A model generated the notes under the pieces. That model saw nothing but the letters and a program-made list of their open reading frames with translations. It was not told the origin of the DNA and did no database searches. From Pseudomonas knackmussii B13 (GTDB lineage: Bacteria > Pseudomonadota > Gammaproteobacteria > Pseudomonadales > Pseudomonadaceae), in the NCBI RefSeq assembly GCF_000689415.1, contig NZ_HG322950.1:3417501-3481500 (forward strand): a stretch of 64,000 nucleotides of DNA. Direction: 5' to 3'. The stretch's first letter is position 1; every line of letters begins with the position of its first letter. Below, in pieces: positions 1 to 8,626 of this stretch. The translations under genes and the position numbers were made by a program.

Positions 1-1773
1 AAAGGGCGGCTGCGGCCCGAGTCGGCCGCCTCGCTGCTGGCGACACCGCGCCGGCAGAAGCTACTGGAACACATCTGGCAGCGCACGTCGCTGTCGCGCA
101 AGCAGTTCGCCACCCTCTATCGCGCACCGCTGGAGCGCTACGCCGAGCTGGTCCAGCGGTTTCCCGCCTCGGAGGCCCATCACCATGCGTACCCCGGCGG
201 CATGCTGGACCACGGACTGGAGATCGTTGCCTACGCCCTCAAGCTGCGTCAATCGCACCTGCTCCCGGCCGGCAGCACCCCGGAGGACCAGGCCGCGCAA
301 TCCGAAGCCTGGACCGCCGCCGTCGCCTACGCGGCCTTGCTGCACGACGTCGGCAAGCTCGCCGTCGATCTCCACGTCGAGCTGGCCGACGGCAGCACGT
401 GGCACCCTTGGCACGGCCCCCTGCGCCAGCCGTACCGCTTCCGCTACCGCGAGGACCGCGAGTACCGCCTCCATAGCGCCGCAACGGGCTTGCTCTACCG
501 CCAACTGCTGGACGCCCAGCTTCTGGACTGGCTCAGTGGCTACCCCGCCCTTTGGGGGCCGTTGCTCTACGTCCTGGCTGGCCAGTACGAGCACGCCGGG
601 GTGCTGGGCGAGCTGGTCGTGCAGGCCGACCGCGCCTCCGTCGCCCAAGAGCTGGGCGGCGATCCGGCGCGCGCCATGGCCGCGCCCAAGCATGCGCTAC
701 AGCGCAAACTGCTGGACGGGTTGCGCTATCTGCTCAAGGAAGAGTTGAAGCTGAACCAGCCCGAGGCCTCTGATGGCTGGCTCACCGAGGACGCACTATG
801 GCTGGTGAGCAAGACGGTTTCCGACAAGCTGCGCGCGCATCTGCTGTCCCAAGGTATTGACGGCATTCCCGCGAACAACACCGCCGTGTTCAACGTGCTG
901 CAGGATCACGGCATGTTGCATCCCACGACGGACGGCAAAGCAGTCTGGCGCGCGACCGTGACCAGCGCGACCGGGTGGTCCCACTCGTTCACTCTGTTGC
1001 GCCTCGCTCCCGCGCTGATATGGGAACCAGGCGAACGGCCCGTTCCTTTCGCTGGGACGGTGGCGATCGACGCCGTACCCAACGATAAGTCGGTCGCCCA
1101 GCCGGCAGCCGTCGCGGAAACGACCCAGGAAGGCCAAGAAGCGCCACCATGGGAAAGCAGCAGCGTCGCGGTACCGTCGCCCGCGACTCAAACAGTACCC
1201 GACGTGTTGGAGGACATGCTGGCGATGGTGGGAATGGGCAATTCGTCCGGCACGCAGCAGGATGAGGAGGCCACCTCGCATGCGGCCGACGCAACACCAT
1301 CCGAAGCCCCTATGCCAGCGATGGCTGCAGCTTCACCACCATCGCCTGTGCCCCCGGCTGCGCCATCGTCCGCTACTGCGCAGCCATCCGGCGAGCATTT
1401 CATGGCATGGCTGAAGCAGGGAATCGTTTCGCGCCGGCTCATCATCAATGATGCGAAAGCGCTCGTGCATACCGTGAGCGACACGGCTTACCTGGTCAGC
1501 CCAGGCGTGTTCCAGCGATACGCACGAGAGCACCCGCAGGTAGGCATGCTTGCTAAGCAAGAGAGCCAGCAGGATTGGCAATGGGTGCAAAAGCGTTTCG
1601 AGAAATTGCAGTTGCACCGCAAACACATCAATGGCCTAAACGTCTGGGCGTGCTCCGTTACAGGATCGCGCAAGTCACGCCAGTTGCACGGCTATCTCCT
1701 TCGTGATCCGCTGCCCTTATTCGGCAAAGTACCGCCGAATAATCCTTACTTGTCAATCTTGCAAAGCATTTAG
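1..1773 (+). CDS. traI: MobH-type relaxase with TraI_2 domain (5' end outside window)
   Basis: The frame is open from base 1, so the gene starts upstream and 590 codons are visible. Near the start is a histidine-rich segment (HHHAYPGGMLDHGLE) followed by ALLHDVGKL, the HD-type metal-binding signature of TraI_2/MobH relaxases that nick oriT for conjugation. A proline/alanine-rich linker covers about residues 355-460. The last 120 residues (from GEHFMAWLKQGIVS to the end) look like the TraI_2_C winged-helix module. This relaxase class is standard in ICEclc-like and SXT-like elements. It marks the boundary between conjugative core and cargo, because everything downstream is accessory. The stop at 1771-1773 is followed directly by scarred non-coding DNA. 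Confidence 0.9.
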   Translation, partial: KGRLRPESAASLLATPRRQKLLEHIWQRTSLSRKQFATLYRAPLERYAELVQRFPASEAHHHAYPGGMLDHGLEIVAYALKLRQSHLLPAGSTPEDQAAQSEAWTAAVAYAALLHDVGKLAVDLHVELADGSTWHPWHGPLRQPYRFRYREDREYRLHSAATGLLYRQLLDAQLLDWLSGYPALWGPLLYVLAGQYEHAGVLGELVVQADRASVAQELGGDPARAMAAPKHALQRKLLDGLRYLLKEELKLNQPEASDGWLTEDALWLVSKTVSDKLRAHLLSQGIDGIPANNTAVFNVLQDHGMLHPTTDGKAVWRATVTSATGWSHSFTLLRLAPALIWEPGERPVPFAGTVAIDAVPNDKSVAQPAAVAETTQEGQEAPPWESSSVAVPSPATQTVPDVLEDMLAMVGMGNSSGTQQDEEATSHAADATPSEAPMPAMAAASPPSPVPPAAPSSATAQPSGEHFMAWLKQGIVSRRLIINDAKALVHTVSDTAYLVSPGVFQRYAREHPQVGMLAKQESQQDWQWVQKRFEKLQLHRKHINGLNVWACSVTGSRKSRQLHGYLLRDPLPLFGKVPPNNPYLSILQSI

Positions 1774-1800
1774 CGCGCAACAAGGAACAAATACGGTCTG

Positions 1801-1906
1801 CAACCCATGGAAGCGAATGAGATAAAGCAGCGGGTCAGACGAGGAATAGATATCTTCATGAAAATATATGGGAAGCACGATGAGGATTAACCATTTCCTG
1901 CGCACT
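1801..1906 (+). repeat. Remnant of a TetR gene 3' end, copy of 30660-30765
   Basis: These 106 bases align without gaps to 30660-30765, the 3' end of an intact TetR-family gene, with six mismatches by eye. The remnant has lost the rest of the gene, so it encodes nothing. It is one of three stretches in 1.8-4.9 kb that reappear in the same order at 30.7-34.1 kb. Confidence 0.88.
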
Positions 1907-2000
1907 GTTTCACCGTCCAACAGGCCTAGCTGACTAATGTGCTGGGCCAGGGGTATTTGTTGATTGTGCGACCGACGCACGAGTGTTGGTTCAGGGCGAT

Positions 2001-2097
2001 GGATACGTCGGCTGAGCACGTCGAAGCAGTGTTCTGTCGGTTCACGGTTGAGCCGACGGCAGGCCGGTGCTCTCAATTTTTTTTGACCATTTTCACG
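2001..2097 (+). repeat. Direct repeat, copy of 30774-30868
   Basis: About 97 bases match 30774-30868 with only a few differences, including two extra T in a T-run. In both copies it lies just after the TetR-tail repeat. It could encode a short peptide starting MSAEH. I do not recognise this, so it is listed only as a repeat. Confidence 0.85.
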
Positions 2098-2099
2098 AC

Positions 2100-2258
2100 T
2101 TGAGCCGGCGTTATGCCGTCCTCGATGACGGCATGGAATTCAGCCTGGTGCCTTGGCGACCGGTGATTGAACAGCGGCTGGGGCAGCGGATCGTCGCGAC
2201 GGCGCGTGGTGGCGGTGTGTCGTGGAAGATCGGGCGGCAGCGATCCTCCCAATCGTAG
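2100..2258 (+). pseudogene. C-terminal remnant of a DUF3363-type relaxase
   Basis: About 50 codons read LSRRYAVLDDGMEFSLVPW, then VIEQRLGQ and finally GGGVSWKIGRQR. This is the pattern I know from the extreme C terminus of VirD2-like relaxases with DUF3363 (YAVID..EFALVPWRP..ISW..GRQRG). The rest of the gene is absent, and upstream sequence is the unrelated direct repeat. It is best read as the scar of a second mobile element. The family assignment rests on motif memory only. Confidence 0.55.
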
Positions 2259-2287
2259 ATACTTGGCTTGCTTAGTCTCGGCGTTTT

Positions 2288-3094
2288 TTATTTAGGCTCT
2301 GGTCTTGTAAAACGGCTGGGGGATTTGCCGAATAGCTGTTTAAAGGCATGAGTAAATGCCGAAGGCGTGGAATAGCCAATTGTTAATGCCACCTCTGTCA
2401 CTGTAATGTCTGACCTCAACATTTCAAGCGAGCCAAGAAGCCGCATGCGTTGTCGCCATGTGTGATACGGCAAACCCGTAGCCCGCAGGAAATGTCGAGT
2501 AAATGTACGTGACGACATGCGAGCAAGACCTGCGGACTCATCGAGTGTATGGGCTAGATGTGGGGCGCTCTGAATTGTCAAGCAAACTTCAAGTAGTCTA
2601 GGTTCAGTAGGGAACGGCAGATTAAACGGGGCATCCGGCAGCGATTGCAACGAATCTAGCAGCACTTTAACCTTTCGTCCGTCTGCACCGTCTTCATCAT
2701 ACTTAACAGGTATAGATGTACAGCCGTGATGGATGAATGCACGGACAAACTCATCCACCATTACCACCCGTGGCTCTTGATCTTGTATGGCTACAGCAGT
2801 TGGTTCGATATACAAACTTTCCAACTCGACCTCTTCGCCAATCCATAGGGTATGAACACAGCCAGGAGGTATCCACACTCCGTAGTCGGGCGGCAATGTC
2901 AATGTAGTCGCCCCCGCTTGCACCTGCATCAGGCCATTTCGGGCGAATAGAAATTGCCACCAGACATGCTCGTGGCCCTGGACACAGGTTCCCCCCTTGA
3001 GGCTATATGCACGAAAATACACATGCCGAGGCAACTCCTTCAGCGAAGAGGTGCAGGCAAGACACCAATCCCGATTGTGGATTCTAGCCATCAC
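2288..3094 (-). CDS. AraC-family regulator, NimR-like
   Basis: 268 residues. The N-terminal half is a cupin-type sensor (HEHVWWQFLFARNG..LTLPPDYGVWIPPG). The C-terminal half carries two helix-turn-helix motifs (LARMSSRTFTRHFLRATGLPYHTWRQ and VTEVALTIGYSTPSAFTHAFKQLFGKSPSRF). It is divergent from a CynX/NimT-type transporter, the same arrangement as nimR/nimT in E. coli, where the regulator represses a drug exporter. A similar job here is an inference. The gene and its partner are visibly less GC-rich than the neighbouring catabolic genes, which suggests separate acquisition. No operator could be assigned with confidence in the 107-bp gap. Confidence 0.85.
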   Translation of the reverse strand: MMARIHNRDWCLACTSSLKELPRHVYFRAYSLKGGTCVQGHEHVWWQFLFARNGLMQVQAGATTLTLPPDYGVWIPPGCVHTLWIGEEVELESLYIEPTAVAIQDQEPRVVMVDEFVRAFIHHGCTSIPVKYDEDGADGRKVKVLLDSLQSLPDAPFNLPFPTEPRLLEVCLTIQSAPHLAHTLDESAGLARMSSRTFTRHFLRATGLPYHTWRQRMRLLGSLEMLRSDITVTEVALTIGYSTPSAFTHAFKQLFGKSPSRFTRPEPK

Positions 3095-3201
3095 GATCTA
3101 ATCTCCGTTGGCAGCTACTCGATATATGTTGGCATTGTATCGAAAGCGCGCCTGGGATGCGACCGATATCCTATCGTTATTTAGTGCTAGGAATTAATCG
3201 C

Positions 3202-4383
3202 ATGAAATATAAGCTGTTGCTGCCCTGGTTGATGGTGTTTGGTGCAGGCCTTTGCCTGCGTACCGGTATCTCGTCACTTTCCCCGGTGCTTGATAAAATC
3301 CAGCAGGAACTTGTCATCAGCAGTAGCTCCCTGGGCCTGTTGACTGCCATCCCGGTTGTCTGCATGGGTGTGTTGTCACCGCTCGGCCATGCCTTCGATC
3401 GCCATCTTGGTCTAAAAAAGTCCATGATTGTGGCGCTCGCCGTGCTAACGATAGGCTTGGCACTTCGCCTTCATGCAGAAACTTATGGCCTTCTCCTTCT
3501 GACCGCAGCATTGGTCGGTGTTGGTGACGCCATCATTCGGCCACTGTTGAGCGGCTTCATTAAAGAGACCTTTCACAATAAAACACATGCGGCTATGGGG
3601 CTGTATGCCACAGCAATGGGTGTCGGTTCTGCCGCTGCTGCATACGCAACACCATTCCTGTCTAGCGGCACTGAGAGTTGGCAAGGCGGCCTAGCATTTT
3701 GGGCAATCCCTGCGGCTGTAGCCGGCGTGTTGTGGGCCATGTGGCCAGGTGCTGCACATGAAGCTGCCCATGTGCAACATGGGCACAAGCATGGGCTAAA
3801 TCGGCTGGAAGTAGCGGCATTGACGCTGTTCTTCGGTTTGCAGGCCGGCATCAACTACACGATTGTTGCGTGGCTGCCTAGCCTGTACCTTGCCTCGGGA
3901 TTCTCCCAGCACGCGAGCAGCGCATTGATCGCACTGTTCCTAATACTACAGACATCGACTAGCCTGTTTTTTCCTGTTGTCATGCGAACCCTGCGTGCGG
4001 GCGTTGCCGGTGCAATGGTCACTTTCACCGCCTTGGCTATCGCTGGCTTCTTTATGCTGTGGTGGCTTCCACAGACAGTTTGGGGAGCGGCCGTGCTTCT
4101 TGGCGTTGCGACAGGTGGCTTATTCCCAATTGCGTTGCTTCTCCCGCTTGAATTTTCTTCGTCCCGCAGTGAAGCAACACGCCTAAGTGGCTTGACACAA
4201 TCTGGGGGCTACCTGATAGCTGGTGTAACGCCGTGGATTGCCGGTATAGCGGCGGATCATATGGGCGCTGTCCGTGGTATTGCGTCGCAGAGCCTGCTTA
4301 TGGGTATCGTGCTGATCGTCGTGGTCGGACAGGTGCGAGCATCCTATCGTCGCCATACAAAATACATCCGTGAAAAAGCGTAG
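3202..4383 (+). CDS. CynX/NimT-family MFS transporter
   Basis: 393 residues with about 12 hydrophobic segments. The start chosen is ATG 3202 (MKYKLLLPWLMVFGAGLCLR), preceded by AGGAATTA. An earlier in-frame ATG at 3157 has no ribosome site and would extend into the regulator gap. The family includes cyanate transporter CynX and the 2-nitroimidazole exporter NimT. A His-rich loop (about residues 190-200, AAHEAAHVQHGHKHG) joins the two halves. With the divergent AraC gene it forms an apparently intact regulator/exporter pair inside otherwise scarred DNA. The substrate cannot be read from sequence. Confidence 0.83.
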   Translation: MKYKLLLPWLMVFGAGLCLRTGISSLSPVLDKIQQELVISSSSLGLLTAIPVVCMGVLSPLGHAFDRHLGLKKSMIVALAVLTIGLALRLHAETYGLLLLTAALVGVGDAIIRPLLSGFIKETFHNKTHAAMGLYATAMGVGSAAAAYATPFLSSGTESWQGGLAFWAIPAAVAGVLWAMWPGAAHEAAHVQHGHKHGLNRLEVAALTLFFGLQAGINYTIVAWLPSLYLASGFSQHASSALIALFLILQTSTSLFFPVVMRTLRAGVAGAMVTFTALAIAGFFMLWWLPQTVWGAAVLLGVATGGLFPIALLLPLEFSSSRSEATRLSGLTQSGGYLIAGVTPWIAGIAADHMGAVRGIASQSLLMGIVLIVVVGQVRASYRRHTKYIREKA

Positions 4384-4391
4384 GTGCCACT

Positions 4392-4580
4392 ATAGAACTG
4401 CGGTATTTGCGCTGCTTTCTAGCTGTAGCCGAAAGACTGCATTTCGCGCAAGCGGCCGAACGACTGCACATCGAACAGTCGCCGCTGTCGCGTGCAATCA
4501 AGGAACTAGAGGACGAACCGGGCGCACAGTTATTCATTCATACCAGCCGCACCACGGCCTGTTGCCGCAGCAGTTATTAG
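4392..4580 (+). pseudogene. LysR-family regulator, N-terminal fragment
   Basis: About 62 codons translate to a LysR winged-helix N terminus (ELRYLRCFLAVAERLHF..AAERLHIEQSPLSRAIKELED). The first codon is ATA where ATG is expected. The fragment runs into a TAG at 4578-4580, just before the marR-derived repeat. It resembles but is not a copy of the tciR N terminus at 34055 (many substitutions). It is not functional. Confidence 0.78.
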
Positions 4581-4590
4581 GCAAGTCGTT

Positions 4591-4934
4591 GGCAGTCGAT
4601 TCATCTTCGGTGACGAGGCTGTTAGATCGGCTTGAGAAGAAGGGCATGAGCCAGAGAGCGGCGCAAGAGCGCGCCGATCGCCCGCACGATCGAAGAGTGA
4701 TCGAAATTGTTCTGACTGAGCGCGGAAACAAGGCGATAGACGAGTTGAAGTCTCATTGGCGCTCCGCGCTTGCGGAATTGACGGAGGCGCTCAAACAAAG
4801 CGAGATACATGCCTTATTGCGCCTGCCGCAATTGTGCAATCAGGACGCGCTTCAACTTGACCTCGATAGCAAACCGTTGTCCCTCACAGAACCACGGCCG
4901 TGAAACGGGAATCGGGGCCGCTTCATGGTGCTAT
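4591..4934 (+). pseudogene. Truncated marR copy, near-identical to 33721-34064
   Basis: 344 bases align without gaps to 33721-34064 with about five mismatches by eye. The match covers the 3' two-thirds of the MarR gene, its stop (4901-4903), the intergenic gap and the first bases of the next LysR gene. The DNA-binding helix region SSSVTRLLDRLEKKG survives, but the start and first helix are gone. After the match the sequence passes to unrelated DNA and an IS3 fragment. The very low divergence means a recent duplication or gene conversion, in direct orientation about 29 kb from its partner. Confidence 0.87.
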
Positions 4935-5011
4935 ATACATGGGCACGTAGCCTCACAGCTCATCGCTCCCTGAACAAGGGCGTGGTCAATTGACGGCTTA
5001 CGATTCGTTCG

Positions 5012-5236
5012 ATGTCACGCAAAGGGTGCTCGCCTGACAACGCCGCCTGCGAGGGCTTCTTCGGCAGGCTGAAGACGGAAATGTTCTACCCTCGAGACGG
5101 GAAAGCCGCGAGCATCGAGCAGTTCACCCAGGCCCTGGACGCATACATCCGCTGGTACAACGAGAAACGGATCAAGATCTCACTGGGCGCTCTCAGCCCT
5201 GTTGAATATCGCAAGAGCCTGGGGCTCATGGCATAA
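5012..5236 (+). mobile_element. IS3-family transposase, C-terminal fragment
   Basis: 74 codons give the end of an IS3-type OrfB integrase core: NAACEGFFGRLKTEMF holds the last catalytic Glu region, followed by YIRWYNEKRIK and LGALSPVEYR near the stop. Full OrfB proteins are about 270-300 residues, so roughly three quarters are missing. No intact terminal repeats were found on either side. It sits at the end of the duplicated marR segment and probably marks the insertion or deletion that truncated it. Confidence 0.85.
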
Positions 5237-5314
5237 CCAGTCCAAGAAATCCGCCGCACCCCCGGTGGCTCAGATTTACTTCGGCGCGGACACTTTGGGC
5301 AAGGACAACGCAAG

Positions 5315-5698
5315 ATGCGCTACGACTTCATTCCCACGGCCGTTTTCACGGACCCCAGCATCGGAACCGTGGGATACAGCGAGGCGCAGGCGCGCGAAGA
5401 ATTCGGGGAAGTGGCGGTGTATCGAAGCGCGTTCAGGCCGCTCAAGCACACTCTGTCGGGCAGCACCGAGCGCGCCCTGGTCAAGTTGGTGGTAGATACC
5501 GCCAGCGACCGCGTCGTAGGCCTGCATATTGTTGGCCAGGACGCAGGCGAGATTGTGCAGGGGTTCGCAGTGGCCATAAAGGCCGGGGCTACCAAAGCCG
5601 TATTTGACAGCACTATCGGCATCCATCCGACTTTGGCTGAAGAGATCGTGACACTGCGCAATCCGGTCGCGAGTCCGGCAAGCGCCCTTGACATTTAA
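5315..5698 (+). pseudogene. Glutathione-reductase-like flavoprotein, C-terminal fragment
   Basis: About 127 codons match the dimerisation domain of class I pyridine nucleotide-disulfide oxidoreductases. The text reads AVFTDPSIGTVGYSE, then VVGLHIVGQDAGE and finally IGIHPTLAEEIVTLRNP, where the HP.(S/T).EE motif contains the catalytic His. The FAD and NAD(P)H domains are absent. The spacing resembles glutathione reductase (gor) more than mercuric reductase, which would end in a Cys pair. It follows the IS3 fragment, so a cargo gene was probably cut by transposition. Confidence 0.75.
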
Positions 5699-5876
5699 CC
5701 TGCCGGCACTCGCACCTGAGCCGAGCTCACGCTCGAGCTGGCGCAAGAGCGTCGCCCGCAGCACTCACTTGGAGGCCGCGACGCGACCCCGATGCAGACC
5801 TACTAGGCGGCGCACGCATTTTTCTGACGCCGTTATCGCTCGTTTGCAGCGCTGCGAGCACCGGGCTGGAGTCGTG

Positions 5877-6833
5877 CTACGGTCTCCGACCAATCCGGTA
5901 TGAGCGCGGCGAAATGCCGAACATCCGCTTGAATGCGCGGCTGAAGTAGGCGTTATTCCAGAAACCCCATCGCATCGCGATCCCGGCCACGGACAGCGAC
6001 GAGTGCATCGCATTGCCGAGGTCCTCTTTGCACCGCAGAAGACGCCGATGGGTGACGTAGGTCGACACTCCCAGTTCCTCGGCGCTGAAGAGCCCATGCA
6101 GCGTGCGTACCGACATTCCGTTGGCCGATGCAATCGCATGCGGGTCGAGCCTCGGGTTGGCCAGGTTCAACTCAATGTACGATTTCACCCTGAGCAGCCG
6201 GAGTTCGCGCTCGTTGGCCTCATCGGTTCGAAGCTCGAGCAACTCGGAAACCATCGAGGTTGCCAGATGGACTGCGACGCTGCCAAGCGATGTCCTGGCA
6301 ATCACTCCGGAAGACGTATGGCCGCTGCGGACCTCCTCGATCAAGGACGCCAGCAACTTACCCGCGCCTGACACTGCGTCGAACGGCCTGCCCGCAACAT
6401 CCGAAAGCCTGCTCCCAGCAAACGCAAGACTTGCGTGCGGCAACTGCAGCACATGCAGGTCGAAGTCCTCGTCGAACTCAAGCTCGAAGGGATAGTTCGA
6501 GTCGTAGAGCACGAACTGCATCGGTGCAACCTGGACAGTTCGGCCGTGCTGGCTGACTTTCCATCGGGCTTTGGGCGCAAAGCCGAACATCAGGCATTCA
6601 TCGCTCGACAGGCGGATCAGTGCGCTGGTTCTCGCCACGCGCTGTGGCGAAGCGCGAACAACCGTAAGCTCCGCCTCGCCCAGTCGCTCGTTGTGCAGGC
6701 TTGCTCGGAACTCGCCTGCACGGGGAGGCTGCACGCTCGACGGGATGAACGTACTCGAAACGACCTCGTTCCAGTACGGGAGGCGATCCGCCATCGCCAT
6801 CCCGTCCGTGGTGAAGCAGGAGCTCGTCTGCAT
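5877..6833 (-). CDS. AraC-family regulator of the nitrilase operon (by position)
   Basis: About 318 residues from ATG 6833 (MQTSSCFTTDGMAMADRLPYW). A longer frame from 6920 adds 29 residues that look non-homologous. The N-terminal ~180 residues fit the AraC_binding_2 ligand domain. The C-terminal ~100 hold paired helix-turn-helix motifs (DPHAIASANGMSVRTLHGLF and VAGIAMRWGFWNNAYFSRAFKRMFG). It is divergent from the AMP-ligase/nitrilase operon across a 212-bp gap, the usual layout of an activator and its target. GACACAT occurs twice in that gap (6914 and 6966), 52 bp apart, as possible half-sites. The inducer is unknown. Confidence 0.82.
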   Translation of the reverse strand: MQTSSCFTTDGMAMADRLPYWNEVVSSTFIPSSVQPPRAGEFRASLHNERLGEAELTVVRASPQRVARTSALIRLSSDECLMFGFAPKARWKVSQHGRTVQVAPMQFVLYDSNYPFELEFDEDFDLHVLQLPHASLAFAGSRLSDVAGRPFDAVSGAGKLLASLIEEVRSGHTSSGVIARTSLGSVAVHLATSMVSELLELRTDEANERELRLLRVKSYIELNLANPRLDPHAIASANGMSVRTLHGLFSAEELGVSTYVTHRRLLRCKEDLGNAMHSSLSVAGIAMRWGFWNNAYFSRAFKRMFGISPRSYRIGRRP

Positions 6834-7045
6834 ATTGCACTCCAGGACAAGAAACGCTGCGCTAGGAGGAAAACTTTTGTGGCTTTTGCATCCTACATTG
6901 CGATGCCCGCAGCGACACATAGGTCTTGCACGGGGTCCCGCATGTCCGTCGGGCGCCTGAACGCAGACACATGCCGAAGTGCAGAGGCATCGGCGTCAGT
7001 CGTAGCGAAAACGGCAAATAGGACGAACTACCACGAGAGGAAGAC

Positions 7046-8626
7046 ATGAAGATCGAGCCGGGACTGGCCATCGCGACTGCGGCAACGCAGTATGCCGAAC
7101 GCACCGCACTGGTGACGGACGACGGACAGGAAACATACTTTGAACTCAACAGGCAGGCGAACAAGGCTGGTTCCGCAATCGCTGATCGACTAAAAATCCC
7201 GCGGGGCAGCGCCATCGGGGTTTTGTCGTACAACCGAAGGGAAATTGTTCACTGCTGGCTCGGTTTCGACAAGTTCGGATTTCCTCGCGTCGCCTTGCAT
7301 GCGCATCTCCCGATCCAGACTCACATCGCGACTTTACGTGCCGCGAAGGCGCGGGTTCTGGTGTTCGATGTGCGGTTCGCGCAGGCGATCGCCGAGCATC
7401 TCGACGCGCTCAAGGCCCTCCATCTGGTCGGCATCGGTGCAGAACACGAGGTGCCTGGATGGGCGACTCCCTTTGCCACTCTGCTAGATCAAGCGAGTGA
7501 CGAGGAGCCGCACTTCGAGGTGGACGATGACGCTCCCTACTATCTTCAGCCGACGAGCGGCACTACTGGCATGCCCAAGCTCTGGGAAATGTCCCACCGC
7601 GCATGGCTGGCGATGGTCTCGCAGAATCTGGAGCACCTGGACTCCTTTGGTCCCAACGCGGGCTCTCTCTCCAAGGACGACGTGTGCCTGCATTTCCATT
7701 CTCTGCAATGGTGCAGCGGTGCACACAATCTCTACCCGCACCTCGTCCGGGGAGCCCGGAACGTGATACTGGACGACGAGCGGTTCGATCCAGGGAGGGT
7801 GGTCGATGCAATCGTGCGACACGGGGTCACCAATGCCTTCGTGCCAGGCCCCCTGCTACCTCAGCTCCTCGACGAAATCGAATCGCGCGGCGGCATCGAG
7901 CACTGCCTGCGCAGGCTGATCGTCTTCTTTGCCACGCCCGAGCTGCTGCAACGGACCAGCCGGTTGCTGGGCGACGTGTGGTGCCATGCGTACGGTGTCA
8001 CTGAGATGGGAGGCGTCGCGACGCGGTTGCTGTGGAGCGATGTAGAGGACGATGAACGCCGCTGGGGAAGCATCGGCCGACCCGCGTCGTTCCTATTTCA
8101 GCTGGACGTCGTCAATGATCTCGGCGAACGGCAGGCGCCGGGCGAAGTTGGCGAGATCCGCGCACGCAGTCCAATGTCTCGCGGTCGTTACGTAGACCGG
8201 CTGGATCTTTCAGCACTCGACGCCAATGACTGGTTCAAACCCCGCGATTTGGCCTACATGGACGAGTGTGGTTTCGCCTACTACGTCGATCGCTGCACCG
8301 ACGTCATCAACATCAACGGCCGCACCGTCTACCCACATACGGTCGAAGAACAGATCCTTGCGCACCCGAGCGTGCGGCAGTGCGGCGTCGTCGCGGTGCG
8401 CATCGGCGGGGTGGATCGCCTGGTGGCGGGCGTCGCGCTGCGTCCCGGCGCCGAATCCGGCGACGCCATGGCAGCCGAAATCCGTCTTGCCGGTTGTAAG
8501 AGACTAAAGCCCCACGAGACACTGCACGCCGTGTTCATCCTGGACGAGCTGCCGACCGTGCTCTCCGGCGCGAAGGTTAGACGCGCCGACCTGCAGGCGC
8601 AGCTCACGGCACGGCATGCGGGTTGA
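7046..8626 (+). CDS. AMP-forming acyl-CoA synthetase-like protein
   Basis: 526 residues of the ANL adenylate-forming superfamily. The phosphate-binding P-loop is clear at about residue 172 (PTSGTTGMPK). A core YGVTEMGG motif follows at about 320, then a hinge-like DRCTDVININGRTVYP near 420. The C-terminal catalytic Lys region is recognisable (VLSGAKVRR). The usual TGD motif reads KPRDLAYMD. Such enzymes activate carboxylic acids as acyl-AMP and then acyl-CoA. It is first in a four-gene operon, has AGAGGAAG before its ATG, and overlaps the second ligase-like gene. In context it could activate an acid released by the nitrilase. That is inference and no substrate can be named. Confidence 0.85.
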   Translation: MKIEPGLAIATAATQYAERTALVTDDGQETYFELNRQANKAGSAIADRLKIPRGSAIGVLSYNRREIVHCWLGFDKFGFPRVALHAHLPIQTHIATLRAAKARVLVFDVRFAQAIAEHLDALKALHLVGIGAEHEVPGWATPFATLLDQASDEEPHFEVDDDAPYYLQPTSGTTGMPKLWEMSHRAWLAMVSQNLEHLDSFGPNAGSLSKDDVCLHFHSLQWCSGAHNLYPHLVRGARNVILDDERFDPGRVVDAIVRHGVTNAFVPGPLLPQLLDEIESRGGIEHCLRRLIVFFATPELLQRTSRLLGDVWCHAYGVTEMGGVATRLLWSDVEDDERRWGSIGRPASFLFQLDVVNDLGERQAPGEVGEIRARSPMSRGRYVDRLDLSALDANDWFKPRDLAYMDECGFAYYVDRCTDVININGRTVYPHTVEEQILAHPSVRQCGVVAVRIGGVDRLVAGVALRPGAESGDAMAAEIRLAGCKRLKPHETLHAVFILDELPTVLSGAKVRRADLQAQLTARHAG

